DNA from: Epiperipatus broadwayi
Lineage: Eukaryota; Onychophora; Udeonychophora; Euonychophora; Peripatidae
Direction: 5' to 3'
Length of the DNA: 64,000 nt
NCBI GenBank assembly: GCA_028023455.1
Contig: JAQFVV010006842.1
Location: 174,693-238,692, forward strand
Positions 34,561 to 46,016 of the stretch are shown here, piece after piece; position 1 is the first letter of the stretch, and every line of letters begins with the position of its first letter. Made by a program: the position numbers and the translations under genes. The notes under the pieces were generated by a model that was not told the origin of the DNA, did no database searches, and saw only the letters and a list, made by a program, of their open reading frames with translations.

Positions 34561-35560
34561 GACGTTTATTACGATTCCTTTTGATTGTAGAATTTTAACA
34601 TTTACATTTGTTTAATCCATATCATTCATTATATTAAACAAGAATATTTATACATTATATTGCAGTACAATATCTACTTAGATATTGCTTAAGTATGTGT
34701 ATGTTTAAATTAAAAAAATTAGATATATTAATCTGAGGTTTAAAGTTTATATCTGTGCTAGAGATAATCTCTAGTACAGAAAATGATTAGTACTAATCAT
34801 TACTGTATTTATCTGAGGTAGATGCTGTCAAAGTTGTGAGTGGAGTAAGTTTGACAATGGTTAATAAAAATGTAACAAAAATAGATACTGTGGCTATTTA
34901 GTCTTAATTACACATTATTAACATCAGTCATAAGGGTATTTTGACAAACTGTTTTTCTACAGTTAAAGTGAAACATGTTAAAAGAAAATGCATTCTCATA
35001 AAGACTCAATCAGCAAAAACCACTTTCCCCATCCATAGTCTATATAAATATAAAAGCTCATGGTTACTGTTTGCATTTTATTTTAATAAAAACTGCTGTA
35101 AACAAATATAAATAAGATAATAAATATTATCATAAATAAAAGTATTTTTTAAAAAAAAAAAAACTATTATTAGTAGCAATAACAGTAAATTTACATAATT
35201 ACAAATGAGTAACTATAATTGAATTAAACACAATTAATATTCCGAAAATAGAAGTCATATTTTACTAATAAAATTCTTCAGATATAAAATAGAAAACATA
35301 TGCATGATTAACTTCAATAATTAGTATTAATTTAAAGCAAGTAGATATGTTTAGCTTCCCACAACTATTTGACGAATACAAGAGAAACTTTATTTAGGAA
35401 AAATTCTTGCCAAGTAATATATATATATATATATGGATTGCTAAGTTAAGAACCATCGTTTTGTTGAATTATTTATTTTCATTTAAATTTAATTAATATT
35501 TTAGTTAAACTCAATATTATTATATATATACTTACACGTATATATTTCATTTTCAATGCA
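34561..35560. other. A+T-rich intronic sequence, no gene seen
   Basis: Contains an (AT)n tract at about 35418-35435 and a small hairpin near 34750-34800 (GAGATAATCTCTAG and ATGATTAGTACTAATCAT). No coding or RNA gene found. Confidence 0.5.
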
Positions 35561-35561
35561 G

Positions 35562-36070
35562 GATGATGGTCTCTCCAAGTTCAATCCATATTCTCCAATC
35601 TTTAGCAGCTCTTCTTCACATCACTCACTTCATCATTTCATCCATCCATCTCACATGTGGTCTTTACAACCTTTTGGATTTCAACTGTCCACAACTCCAA
35701 TCTCTTAATTCTTTGTATGATGTCAGTACCATCTGATTGTTTTCTTGCCCATGTATTTCGTTTTTGATCACTTTTTATTCCTAATATGTAGCTCTCCATA
35801 CTTTGAGTGGTTTGAAGTCTCTATATTGCTCTTCTGTTAAGTATCCAAGTCTTAGATTCATAAGTAAGAACTGGTAAAATATATTTATTAAGAACCTTCC
35901 TTTTGCATATTTCACTTTAATATTAAACTATTTCTACCAAGAGCACTCCAGCCAAGTTTAATTCTATGATTAATTACATCGATTATGTTTACATCTGTAG
36001 TAATAATCTCTCCAAGATATTGAAATTGTTAACTGAGACAATAAAGATTGATAATGATGAGTTAGAAGAA
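35562..36070. mobile_element. RTE LINE 3' end, copy E, with inverted 5' tip
   Basis: Minus-strand LINE 3' part from 35562 to about 36030 (contains rc of CTTGGAGAGACCATCAT, rc of CCAGTTCTTACTTATGAATC and rc of GTTCTTACTTATGAATCTAA). Directly next to it, 36036-36068 is the adjoining upstream LINE segment in the opposite orientation (ATAAAGATTGATAATGATGA, then GTTAGAAGAA). This is the layout left by twin priming. Confidence 0.75.
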
Positions 36071-36353
36071 TTCATATAACATAATAATGTTAGTCAAAAA
36101 CTAAACTTTACTAAAATTCTTCCACAATCATGGTTTCATCCATAACAAATAGATCTTTTCAAGTGAAATTCAACAAAACATACCACATACACATATGTAT
36201 ATATATCAAACAAAATAGCTCCCCCCCCCAATCATTCACTTCAAAAACCAACTTCCTTTCACACTCAAAGGATGTTCTTCATGAGATTGATGGTCTCAGA
36301 TTCAAAATATTTTATCATCAAAATTTTACTCTTCTTTTCAATTAACTTTTTCC

Positions 36354-36458
36354 TTAAAAGATGACCTCCGCATTGTCAAATAATATTTTATGACCTGTAT
36401 TCAGTTCATAAATATGCAAAGCTGAATTATATTTATTTTTAACTCTACTCTTATGAAC
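36354..36458 (-). pseudogene. Penelope-like GIY-YIG endonuclease fragment (minus copy)
   Basis: Minus-strand peptide VHKSRVKNKYNSALHIYELN, then TGHKILFDNAEVIF and a stop. The spacing of the SAL, H, GH and FDNAEVI residues is typical of the region after the GIY-YIG motif in Penelope-like retroelements, where the pattern is SAL-x2-H, then GH-x-I-x-FDNA. The GIY-YIG motif itself and the RT are not present. Assignment is from remembered family patterns; an alignment would decide. Confidence 0.6.
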
Positions 36459-36500
36459 AGTTAACCCTTTCCTGAAGATTTAATTTACTCTGACCTACAT

Positions 36501-36605
36501 TACTTGACAATGCAGAGGTTATCTTTTATGAAAAAAGTGAATTGAAAAGAAGAGTAAAAGAAACTTTAATGATAAAATATTTTGAATTTGAGACCACCAA
36601 TCTCA
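36501..36605 (+). pseudogene. Penelope-like GIY-YIG endonuclease fragment (plus copy)
   Basis: Plus-strand peptide LLDNAEVIFYEKSELKRRV followed by KETLMIKYFEFET. It overlaps the minus copy at DNAEVIF and continues it without a stop; the K-RR-V-KE-L-I pattern matches the C-terminal end of Penelope-like endonucleases. Confidence 0.6.
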
Positions 36606-36789
36606 TGAAAACATTCTTTGATATGATAGAAAGTTAGGGTTTTGAAATGAATGATGAGAAGGCTATTTTGTTTGGCATATATATATATATATGGTATGTT
36701 TAGTTGAATTTCATTTGAAAAGGTCAATTTGTTAATAGATGAAACTATGGTTGTGGAAGAATTTTAGTATTATAATGTTAGGTAGTATT

Positions 36790-37940
36790 TAATACATATA
36801 TTCAACCTAGTGCTTAAGTTGAGTTGTTAGAAAGACTTCAGCAATAGATTTAAAATCAGGAACCTAAACTATAACAGTAATCATCAAATCTAATTTTTAT
36901 ACATGCATTTCATTAAGTTATTAAGACAAATGCAGAGTAATATTATATAAAGTGTTCATCTAGATTATTTCCAATTTCATCTCCTGATTGCCTACTATAT
37001 TATATAGTTTGCTTACCTCCTAAAAAAATAAAATTATTAACTTAGCATCCAAAGGTATATAAAAATTTCCTAAATATACAATGAAAGTTGTATCAAATTT
37101 CAATAGTATTTGATCCTTATAAAAACCTTCATGGCACAGTGATTAACACATCTGTGAGGCATTATATAATCTGAATTTCAAATCTAGTCAAGTAATCCTT
37201 GGTAGTTTTTTTCAGGGTATAAACAGACAACTTTTAAGTAGAAATCTCATTTTCAAGCTATTCATTCAGTGATGTAAGATAGATGGGTATCTAGTTATCT
37301 TACTAATCTTGTTTGGTCAGATGAGTGATGAGATGTTGAGTAAACTAATAACAGACTCTTGACTCTCTAGTGAAAGATATGTGAATACTAATATGTGACC
37401 CCCTAATTGAGTTGACAATGACCCAATAACTAAAAAAAATTATGAGCTTGATTGAGAATTTTTTGTTATTTGATAAAACTATCAGATCTGTGATGGATAT
37501 TTTGGAACATGGCATGGAAGGCTAATATATTTTAAATATCTTACCTATTTTGCATAGATATGTAAGACAGACTTCCATTCTTTTAAACAGTTGTAATAAT
37601 GATCTCTTTAAGTTCTACCCAAGATTAGTTCTAATCCATTATTTAAAAAAAAAAACCCACACCAATAAAAAAAATTGCTTGTTCTGTTGCAAAACTATCC
37701 ATTGAATACTAAAAAACCAGCACATCTGGTTCCAGAGGCTATAAAGAAAGAATTCATCACTACACTTCTTATTACCTTATTATATATCTTTTGTACTTCT
37801 TTCTAATAAAAAATAAACTATTTATCTTTTTTTAAATCATCACTTAGTTTTTTTTTGATAGTATTTGATATCAACTTTTCAATAACATTTAAAAAATATT
37901 ATTATGCTTTATTATTTGTAAGACTTCTATTAGGTTTTTT
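36790..37940. other. Intronic sequence, no gene seen
   Basis: A+T-rich with T and A runs. Short ORFs are uninformative and no repeat was matched. Confidence 0.45.
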
Positions 37941-37944
37941 AAAA

Positions 37945-38100
37945 TCATCATCATCATTATCAACCATTATCAATCCACTCCAGGATGAAGGTCTCTCCAA
38001 GTTTGATCCATCTTCTCCAATCTTTAGTTTCTCTTCTCCACATTACCCCTGCACACTTTCTTATTTCATCCATCCATCTCACATGTGGTCTCAGTATACA
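37945..38100 (-). mobile_element. RTE LINE 3' end, copy F
   Basis: Minus strand: terminal (GATGAT)n, GGATTGATAATGG, CTTGGAGAGACCTTCATCC and (rc) CACATGTGAGATGGATGG. A SINE lies directly after it, at 38113. Plus-strand ORFs over this segment are antisense shadows. Confidence 0.85.
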
Positions 38101-38112
38101 TATATTGCTAAA

Positions 38113-38229
38113 AGGAAGTGTTGTTAGCCGAGAGGTTATCGCAGCCGCCTTGCAAGCAAGTAGTTGGTTGCAGACGGTTGTGGGTTTGCATCCCGGCCGG
38201 TGCTATGGCATATGAGAAAAGAAAAAGGA
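38113..38229 (+). mobile_element. tRNA-derived SINE (family A), copy 3
   Basis: Plus strand: TTGTTAGCCGAGAGGTTATC (A-box region), GCCTTGCAAGCAAG, GTTGCAGACGG, B box GGGTTTGCATCCCGG, GCTATGGCATATGAGAAAAG. One of the better-preserved heads. Confidence 0.85.
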
Positions 38230-40860
38230 GGTAACCTTGACAATAGATTGAGATTGTTAGTTGTTATTGATATCACTTAAGTATTGACTGCTTTCCTGTA
38301 TTTACATTTATAAACCTATTAGCCTTGAGCATTATAAGCTTTATTATCTAAGAATACATAGTTGGAATGCAATTTGAAAGTTATAATTGACTATTTGTTA
38401 GTCTGCTTTCAGAACAGGTTATATTTATCATTTTAATGATGTTTATCAAATCTCTTGGAATTAATAATTTCAATCTTTGTAGTCAAGTTGCAATCTTTAG
38501 TGTCTATATAAACTTATTAGATCATAGATAAAGATGGGTTTTTGTAAAAGGAGATTGCCTTGACAACAGATTGAGATTGTTATTGATATTGCTTAAGTGT
38601 TGACAGCTTTTGCTGTTTTCCAATTAAAAATCATGAATTTGTAAAGTGATCATTTCAATTAGAGAAGCATTTATTTTTTTAAAATGTGAGTGCATAATTA
38701 TTTTATTCAAGGTTATATAAAAAATATTATTGAAATAAATCTTAGCTCAAATCAAATAAAAAAGTACTCCTCATGATTTTCTTTGGATTAAAAAAAAAGA
38801 TGGCAAATTATGAACCATAAGACAAAAGTAACTTCTTGTTTAAATAAATAACAAAAAGATAAAATGCTGAAATATTTCACCATATTTTTACTATATTCCA
38901 CATAAAATTTACACCAGCAATTTTTAACAATTCATCTTATTAGCATTGTTACTTTTCTGATTAAATATTTTATTTAATAACATAATCTCATTAAACAGCT
39001 TGTTAATATTCTTTAATGATGCATACTAGTTGAAAGAACTGTCCATGATTTGGGCAATTATATCATGATATCCTCATGGATATATCACTGCTGCAAACTA
39101 TTTGAATAGTTTGGATTTTCAGGTTTATCTCATCACAAACATTGTTTCCAAAAAAAAAAATAAACCCCCAATTTATATATTTAATCTAAACAAATATTGA
39201 TTTTAGGATCATAATGTTGACATTACATATCTCTCAAGAATATCTGTGGTCCATATTGAACAGTGAGTCTCTGAGAAAATATTCCTTATAGTATTTCCTA
39301 TCCTAGAAATATTTCTCAAAGAATGAACTAATAATATTAGTGTAAATGCTGTTCAAAAGGTTAATTCCATCCTGCATTATATGTGTCAGATATGAAGTTC
39401 AAAGTTCAGAAAAAGTTTATATATTTTTTTTCAAGTTCCAAACAAGCTTAGAGGTTTTTTTTCAGCCTATAACCAAACAATTTAACTATTGGTTGGCAAA
39501 TGGGCATTCAAATACTAAGATAAAACGTTTAAGGTAAATTTGGGGTGGTCAAATGAGTATCCAAAAACTGTCTGTGATAAAGCTTTGGTCATTTGGGGAA
39601 GAGGCATTATATTCCCAAATGTTCCGAGCCCATAATTTGTCTTTATCTTTATAAAATATGCTCCATGATTCTGATTAAGCTCTGTATCTCTTTACTAGAA
39701 TTGAGAACAAATGCTGAAATATAAGTAAATGAGGGAAATTAGTTTTTAATCAAATTATTATAAAACTAGGATTCATTGCTGACATTATATATATATAATA
39801 TTGACGTCATATATGATATCACAGTATTATAGTATTGAATCTTTAAAAAAATGAAATTCTATTTACACACACACATATATAAAATACCTTTTTCTACGGT
39901 CGATTGAAATTATATATTTTTCCCTTTAAATGAAAATAATCTATTTAATACAATTATTTTTACTAAAAAATTAAAATTTATTTCCATCTTAATTAGTTAT
40001 TTTTCCTAGATTTTTTTAAAAAAAAATTTAAACTGCGACTTTCTGCTGACACGCACGCACAACTATACAGATATAAATCCTCTGAATTGGTTTAAAAGAA
40101 TGATATACTAACATGCAGATATATCCATACATATTTATGTGCTTGAAATTAACTTTGAACTGGAATTAATTGTTGAATTATTAATATCAAATATCTACAT
40201 TAAAATGAGTAATGCATTATACACAATAACAATTACCTTTTTTTAAAAAAACAAAAAAAAAATGTCTTGACTGATTTCTTAGTTAAAATTATCATATCTT
40301 TAAAATCTCATTAAAAAAAAAAAAATTAGCATTCAGTTTCTACTTGATATAAATTTTTTGACGAAATATAGACAAGTCACATGTTTTCTGAAATAAAAAA
40401 TATAGATCCATCTTTTACATAGTGTTTTTTTTTATTTTTATTTTTTTAAAAAAAAGTCTTTGTAATCATCATCATTAGAAGTAAATTGTAAACTAATGTA
40501 TTTCATTCCAGATGAAGAGAAAGACAAAAAAAAAAAAAAAAAACAACAAAAAAGTCTGGAGTCAAAAATGCTGTGAATACAATTGAAGAATAGAAACAAA
40601 AACAATCCCATATTACAGTAAGTAAAGAAAGATGACAGATATCACAAGAATATTCTAATGAAGTAAGATAGAACAAAATGGAGAAAAAATAATAATAATT
40701 AATTAAAAATATTATTAATGAATTAAATTACGATGATTAGTATCAAATATATATTCATATAATCTTATTCTAATTCGTTTGATTCCAGTTAATGCTTAAA
40801 ATAAATCAGATTTAAGAAAATTTAAATCACATTTGAAATATACGATTGTGGCATTTTATC
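38230..40860. other. A+T-rich intronic sequence, no gene seen
   Basis: AAGGAGGTAACCTTGACAAT (38225) and GGAGATTGCCTTGACAAC (38549) open two similar stretches with GATTGAGATTGTTA and TGCTTAAGTGTTGAC, a diverged direct repeat about 325 bp apart. Otherwise poly-A/T; a long A-run lies near 40530. Confidence 0.45.
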
Positions 40861-40869
40861 TGAAATTAT

Positions 40870-41090
40870 ATGTTGGAATATTTCTTCATATAGAATTTTT
40901 AAATATCTTTAGAAACATTCAAACTTTAAACTTTTCAAATGCATTCAACTGTTAGTAAGAGCATATAGAGATTGTTGACCTTGCCAGCGACATTATTAAA
41001 ATGGAATCGAACGTGGGACCTTCAGATTCATGAATACTGAAGTTAAGCCAATGCTCTATCCAACTAGACTATTCTGTCAAAAGCAAATTA
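40870..41090 (-). mobile_element. tRNA-derived SINE, copy of the 20-kb family
   Basis: Minus sense: TAGTCTAGTTGGATAGAGCA (A box), ACGTTCGATTCCA (B box), TGTCGCTGGCAAGGTCAAC, then AACAGTTGAATGCATTTG and the tail ATATTCCAACATATAA. This is the best tRNA-like head of this family in the window. Confidence 0.7.
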
Positions 41091-41099
41091 GCAGAAATT

Positions 41100-41950
41100 T
41101 GATATACTTATCTATAGATAAGGATCTTCCTGATTTCTTTACTCTTTTTAAGGGTAAGGTTAATGAGTTGTTTTCAAATATTATGAATTATCAGATTAGA
41201 TTAACTTAAGGATTATTTGCTATTATCAGATGAGCAGTTTCTTTAAATTTTCCCCTGTCTATTTTTATAACTATTTACCAATATGCATGTCTATTTCTAA
41301 TCAAACGTAGATTAATTGATGCTATCTGGTTTGCTACCTTGCATACATCTATTTTTAACTCTTTAATCATTACTTCGAGTTCTTTTAAGTATTTTAAATG
41401 GGTTGGCTGGTTTACCATATTCACAGAATATTCTACAGATGCAGTTTTTGTTTTTCAGTATTTCCAGTTTAGGTTTTCTAGAGGTTAGGGTTCATCATAT
41501 TGTAGCTAAACAATTTTTAATATTACACTGATTGCAGTTTTCTTTACTTTATTATCCCTGATATATATATGGACATGTTACAGAACCTATACATAGTTTT
41601 TCTATTTAAGATTTTTTAAAACAATAACTGATGAATACAGGAATACTTTTCAATAATAGCAAAAATGGGATCAATTTTATTGTTATTAAACAAAATCCAT
41701 TTAATAAATTATTATTATTATTTACTCATTGATGCATATAACAAAAGAGTAGGATAAAAATATTTTATTGAAATATTATTTTATTAGTACAAGTAATTAA
41801 ATATTTTTTTTTAAAAAAAATTAAAAACAAATATTATGATAAACAGATTATTCCCAAACAAATAATAAAAACTATATTATTAACAATTTTATAATTAATT
41901 CTTTTTTAATATGATTAAATTACTATTCTAATTATTTTTCAAAAAATGAT
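41100..41950 (-). other. Intronic sequence with a coding-like minus-strand stretch
   Basis: The plus strand is pyrimidine-rich at 41110-41470. Its minus strand reads MVNQPTHLKYLKELEVMIKE then LKIDVCKVANQIASINLRL, which looks like a decayed coiled-coil LINE ORF1, but with no firm match. The rest is A+T-rich. Confidence 0.3.
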
Positions 41951-41959
41951 ATATGTAAA

Positions 41960-42085
41960 TGAGATATTTATTTTATATAGCGCTATGTTTTAATAAACTG
42001 TAATAGTAATAATCAGCCATTAAGCTAATCCACAAAGTGCGTATGTGCATTAGTTTAATGGCTGATTATTACTATTACAAAAAAT
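41960..42085. repeat. Small fold-back starting TATATAGCGC
   Basis: AATAGTAATAATCAGCCATT (from 42002) faces AATGGCTGATTATTACTATT; the TTTATATAGCGC motif recurs just downstream at 42111 and at 59.1 kb, linking this to the larger fold-backs. Confidence 0.65.
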
Positions 42086-42109
42086 AATATATAAATTAGT
42101 TATTTATTT

Positions 42110-42590
42110 TTATATAGCGCGATGCTTATGAATTGTAACAAACTAATGATCAGCTTTTCAAGCTAATGCACATGTGCTTTATGAATCTTAATAATAAATG
42201 AATACTCTCACTTCCAACACAAGATAAAGCCTTTGTGAAAGAATAGAATGAATCCACCTATTCTTTCAATCCAAACGCTTAAGTATGGGCAAATCTTAAG
42301 TACTGGAAATGAGAGCGTGAAGATATTAACCAATCACTTTTAATTCTAGTAAATTTCACAGGCATCATTCATTCAGATATAGTAAAAGTAATTTAAAGTG
42401 ATTGGTTAATATCTTCACACTCTCATTTCCAGTACTTAAGATTTGCCCATACTTAAGCGTTTGGGTTGAAAGAATAGATGGATTCATTCTATTCTTTCAC
42501 AAAGACTTTATCTTGTGTTGGAAGTGAGAGTATTCATTTATTATTAAGATTCATAAAGCACATGTGCATTAGCTTAAAAAATAATATAAA
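42110..42590. repeat. Near-perfect fold-back, arms of about 185 bp
   Basis: Left arm about 42158-42341, right arm about 42393-42579, spacer about 51 bp. Pairs include CACATGTGCTTTATGAATCT, CAACACAAGATAAAG, AAAGAATAGAATGAATCCA, GGCAAATCTTAAGTACTGG and GATATTAACCAATCACTTT with their complements. Very few mismatches, so it is recent or maintained by conversion. Confidence 0.9.
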
Positions 42591-42943
42591 AAAAGGTTAT
42601 TCCTTCCCCCGTTTTCTGCTAAATAATAAGACAAAATGTAAAATTAGTAGAATGTTTTACACTGTTTATGAATTTGTATATACACACCATATATATAACT
42701 TTTAATACAGTAAATAAAAATAAAAAGATATTAAAATAAGGTAACTAAATTAAAAAAAAATATAGAAGTGAGACGTTTGCAATTATTCCTTTGATCATAA
42801 GGACTAGATGCAGATACAAGTAATTCACAAATCAAAAAAATATTATTTATACAAGTTATGGTAGATTTAAAATTTACACATTAAATCTTATTTAATTATT
42901 ATAACTAAGATATTAAAAGAGAGATACTGTCTCCAGCTTTGTA

Positions 42944-43060
42944 TATATATATTTTCTATATGTCATAGCATTGGCCGGGAGACAAACCCACAACAACCGT
43001 CTACAACCAACTGCGTGCTTGCAAGGCAGCTGCGCTGACCTCTCGGCTAACAATGCTTGA
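42944..43060 (-). mobile_element. tRNA-derived SINE (family A), copy 4
   Basis: Minus strand: GTCAAGCATTGTTAGCCGAG, GAGGTCAGCGCAGC, B box GGGTTTGTCTCCCGG, CCAATGCTATGACATATAG. Target duplication CAGCTTTGTA at 42934-42943 and 43061-43070. Confidence 0.85.
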
Positions 43061-43440
43061 CAGCTTTGTAATTTGATTATGAGTTTAATAACACTTTAGT
43101 GCCATATTCCATCTGGTCGATAAATTAATTTCATTCTGAATTACCAACAATGTTGATAATCAGAGCATAGGTGGAGTCATTTTATTATTGATTCTTCAAT
43201 ATTTAGTTTTAAATTCATAACCCGAGGAAGGGTGATTTACCCCCTTTGTTTGCATATACATTGAGTTATGTTTAATTTAAAGTTTTTATGATACATAATA
43301 TCTAACTTTATAAAAATTGGGAAATTGCATAAAATATTGTAAAAAGAATGATGCTCAAAAAATAAAATAGCTCAATAAAAATTAACAAAATCGTATGCAC
43401 ACATGTATTTATAACTTTAAAAGCAGTGTACTATAGCAAG

Positions 43441-45500
43441 CAGAGTTGACAATTTAGTGAAAAAGTTGCCAAATTTGGCAGGTTTTTGCTTTGCCTAGTG
43501 TCTTTTTTTTTTTTACATTTAGGTAGGGAGATTTTTCTTAGAGATTTTTTAGTTAATTCAGCTATATTTTAGCGATTTCCCACAAAATGAAACAAATTCA
43601 TAAAAACATTAAAATTTAATACATTTCTTTAAGGTGCAATAATTATATGCATGACCAAATATTGTAAATGTTTAACTTTTGTAAAGGGGCAGAGTTTAGT
43701 GGGTGGGCAGAGCTGCCAATTTAATGAAAAAGTTGGCAATTCTAACAGGGTGAGGCAGATTACAGCCATTACAGGTTATTCAAGCAGTTTGCCAATGCCC
43801 ATAAAGTTTGATAGTGAATCCTAATAAGTTACCTATCACGCATCATGATTAACTAAAATGTTAATACGGTGTCATTTTGTGACATTATAGCAATTTACTA
43901 CCTATAATTACTACTCTTATATCAGTGAAAATGCCAAATGAAAATAATACACTTAAAATTTTTGAATAGAATGACTACATGGCGAGAGGTATGAAAACTG
44001 AATTGCAAAAAATTGAAGGAGAAAATACACAGTGTTGCTGAAAATATTGTAACTGCATTTTGTCAGAAAAAGCAAGTGATCTAGAAAAGAATAGAAAAAA
44101 TCAAAAGCATATAAAAACCAATCCATCATTTAGTGTTCAGCAGACTTCAAATATTCTTTCATTTGTGAAAAACCCAAATGATGGTAGAACAAATGGAAAT
44201 ATAACACTTTTTGCAGTAGAAATTTGTCCTATAAATCATGCAGACAAATTAACTAAGTTCTGTATAGCAAATTTCTCAGATAGCAAAAGTTATAGTAAAA
44301 TGACTCTTGGACAAACAAAATGTTCAGCCATAATTCCAAATGTTTTAGCACCACATTTAAGAGAAAATTTAACAGTTGATATAGGTGATAGTAACTATAG
44401 TTTACTAATTGATGAAAGTAATGCTATTTCAGTTTCCAAACATTTAGGTACCATAATTAGATATTATTCTCAATATAAAAAATGCATGATTATGACTTTT
44501 TCAGATTTAGTACCACTTAGAGAGGGCGATGCTGATGCAATTTGCGAACAATTAAATTCCCTTTGAAAAAAATGGCTTAGATTTACATACTCCTTGCAAT
44601 TGGAACAGATAATGCTTTTGTAATGTCAGGAATCAATGATGGCATATATTCTAAACTCAAAGTTGAAGTATCTAGTTTGATTTTGGAATTCTGCTTCTGT
44701 CATTCATTATAGTTAGCTATTTACCACATGACAAAAGAAAGCCTTCCAAGAAATATAAATTTTTATATTAAAGAAATATTTAATTGGTTTTCTCATTCTG
44801 CAAATCCAAATACAAGAAACTCTATTCTTCGATGAATGACGGAAATGAACCATTGAACTTAATACAATGTAGTGAGATGCATTGGATGTCAATTCAGACC
44901 AATATTGATAGAATTTTGAAGCAATGGAATGAACTAAAGGAAAATTTTAATTTAACCAAAACAAATGATGGATGCTACACAAGCCAAATTTTGCAGTCAA
45001 TGTTTGATAACCAAAGAAATTTTTTATTTCTTTTATTTGTTAAATCTGTACTTGCTGAAGTTCAGAGATTTAATAAAATATTTGAATCTGAGCACAATGG
45101 TCTTATGAAGTTGTTGGATGACTTGCTAAATTTAATAAAATATTGTTATCCTAAAATTGTTATTCCAGGAACAAAAATAAATCACAAAAGCCATTTAGCA
45201 ACAAATCCATATTTGGATTAACAGTTTGAAACTGAAATAAACAATTTTATACTGTTAGATAAAGAAAAGAAAAATATTTGTAGTCACTGCATTGCCTTCC
45301 TTTTGTCTCTTATAAAATAGCTTCGCCAAAGGTTACATGATAATAAATCGATTTTGCAACTCATGACATTACTAAATATTGACTAGTTTCAATCCAATTA
45401 AAAGGGATATAATTAACCTTGCAAAAATATTTTTCAACAATGATGCCATATTGACTTGCATTTCCCTACACATCTTTGAAGGTGAAAATAATTACAAAAA
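43441..45500 (+). mobile_element. Second hAT transposon, 3' end not identified
   Basis: Starts at CAGAGTTGACAATTTAGTGA, whose near-copy GCAGAGCTGCCAATTTAATG lies 270 bp downstream at 43708, so the terminus is duplicated inside the element. A degenerate transposase follows. I did not find the matching right inverted repeat or target duplication. Confidence 0.75.
44060..45420 (+). pseudogene. hAT transposase pseudogene (second family)
   Basis: 44060-44566 includes LTVDIGDSNYSLLIDESNAI, then VSKHLGTIIRYYSQ and DLVPLREGDADAICEQL: the LIDES(T)D-like segment with the first catalytic acidic residue, followed by the conserved LGxxIRYYS and VPLxEGDADAI patterns of a hAT group common in invertebrates. 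After a stop and shifts, 44784-45221 carries MHWMSIQTNIDRILKQWNEL, then LRQRLHDNKSILQLMTLLN near 45320. No N-terminal zinc finger or C-terminal dimerisation motif is visible. Non-functional. Confidence 0.8.
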
Positions 45501-45539
45501 AAGGGTAGGTCGTTGAAGCATTTCACATAAGTCACATGA

Positions 45540-45720
45540 AAAGGCATATTTGCGGGAGAATGGCTGCCATCCCTCCATTGTTTTTGAAATCATAATATTG
45601 GTTCGCTCAGACTAGAGCATGTATTGGCTGCTCCTTTGGATCAGCAAAACCATTGGTCCCCCCCTGCACATTCCATCTACGAGCTGCCATCTTGGTTCAC
45701 TCAGACTAATGCATGTATTT
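45540..45720. repeat. Imperfect direct duplication, 94 bp apart
   Basis: TTGGTTCGCTCAGACTAGAG (45599) and TTGGTTCACTCAGACTAATG (45693), each followed by CATGTATT. GCTGCCATC occurs before both. Confidence 0.7.
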
Positions 45721-46016
45721 ATTCTAATTTGCATTAAGAAAATAATACACATTTTCAAACTCTTTGTTATATATATTTTTAAAATGTAAATTCTGTTAAA
45801 TACCATCAAAAATTTTTTAAAAATATTTTGAAAAATTGGCGGAGAGCAGAAATCAAAAAATTATTGGTCCAGTAACATTACATTTCATTCTTTTTGCAAG
45901 CAACAGTGCCATCAAGAGGCCACATGACATGGTTGAAACAACTACCCAAATTATTTATATATTCATAAAGTTTAAATATAGAAGAAAATATTCATCAACA
46001 CGTAAAATAAATTTAC

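Larger units (their letters stand above)
36083..36784. mobile_element. Inverted duplicate of a Penelope-like element fragment
   Basis: Arms of about 290 bp (36083-36383 and 36497-36784) with about 115 bp between them. Landmarks: TTCTTCCACAATCATGGTTTC against its complement near 36740-36765; TTCAAAATATTTTATCATCA against TGATAAAATATTTTGAAT; CCGCATTGTCAA against TTGACAATGCAGAGG. The longer left copy extends on the minus strand to about 36458. Both copies encode remnants of a GIY-YIG endonuclease C-terminus (next entries). Confidence 0.75.
7301..46016 (-). other. PRMT7: PRMT7 intron of about 38.7 kb
   Basis: Inferred from two adjacent PRMT7 exons whose codons join in phase 0. The donor is GTAAAT (rc of 46011-46016) and the acceptor is TTTGCAG (ending at 7301). 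The interval holds two large hAT copies, three LINEs, satellite, hammerhead elements, SINEs, fold-backs and a Penelope fragment, in both orientations. I saw no further PRMT7-like exon inside it, and the protein alignment leaves no residues missing between the exons. Confidence 0.8.

Noticed and set aside
37855-38215. Plus-strand ORFs of 90 and 76 codons
   Set aside because: They lie antisense over an RTE LINE 3' end and run into a SINE.
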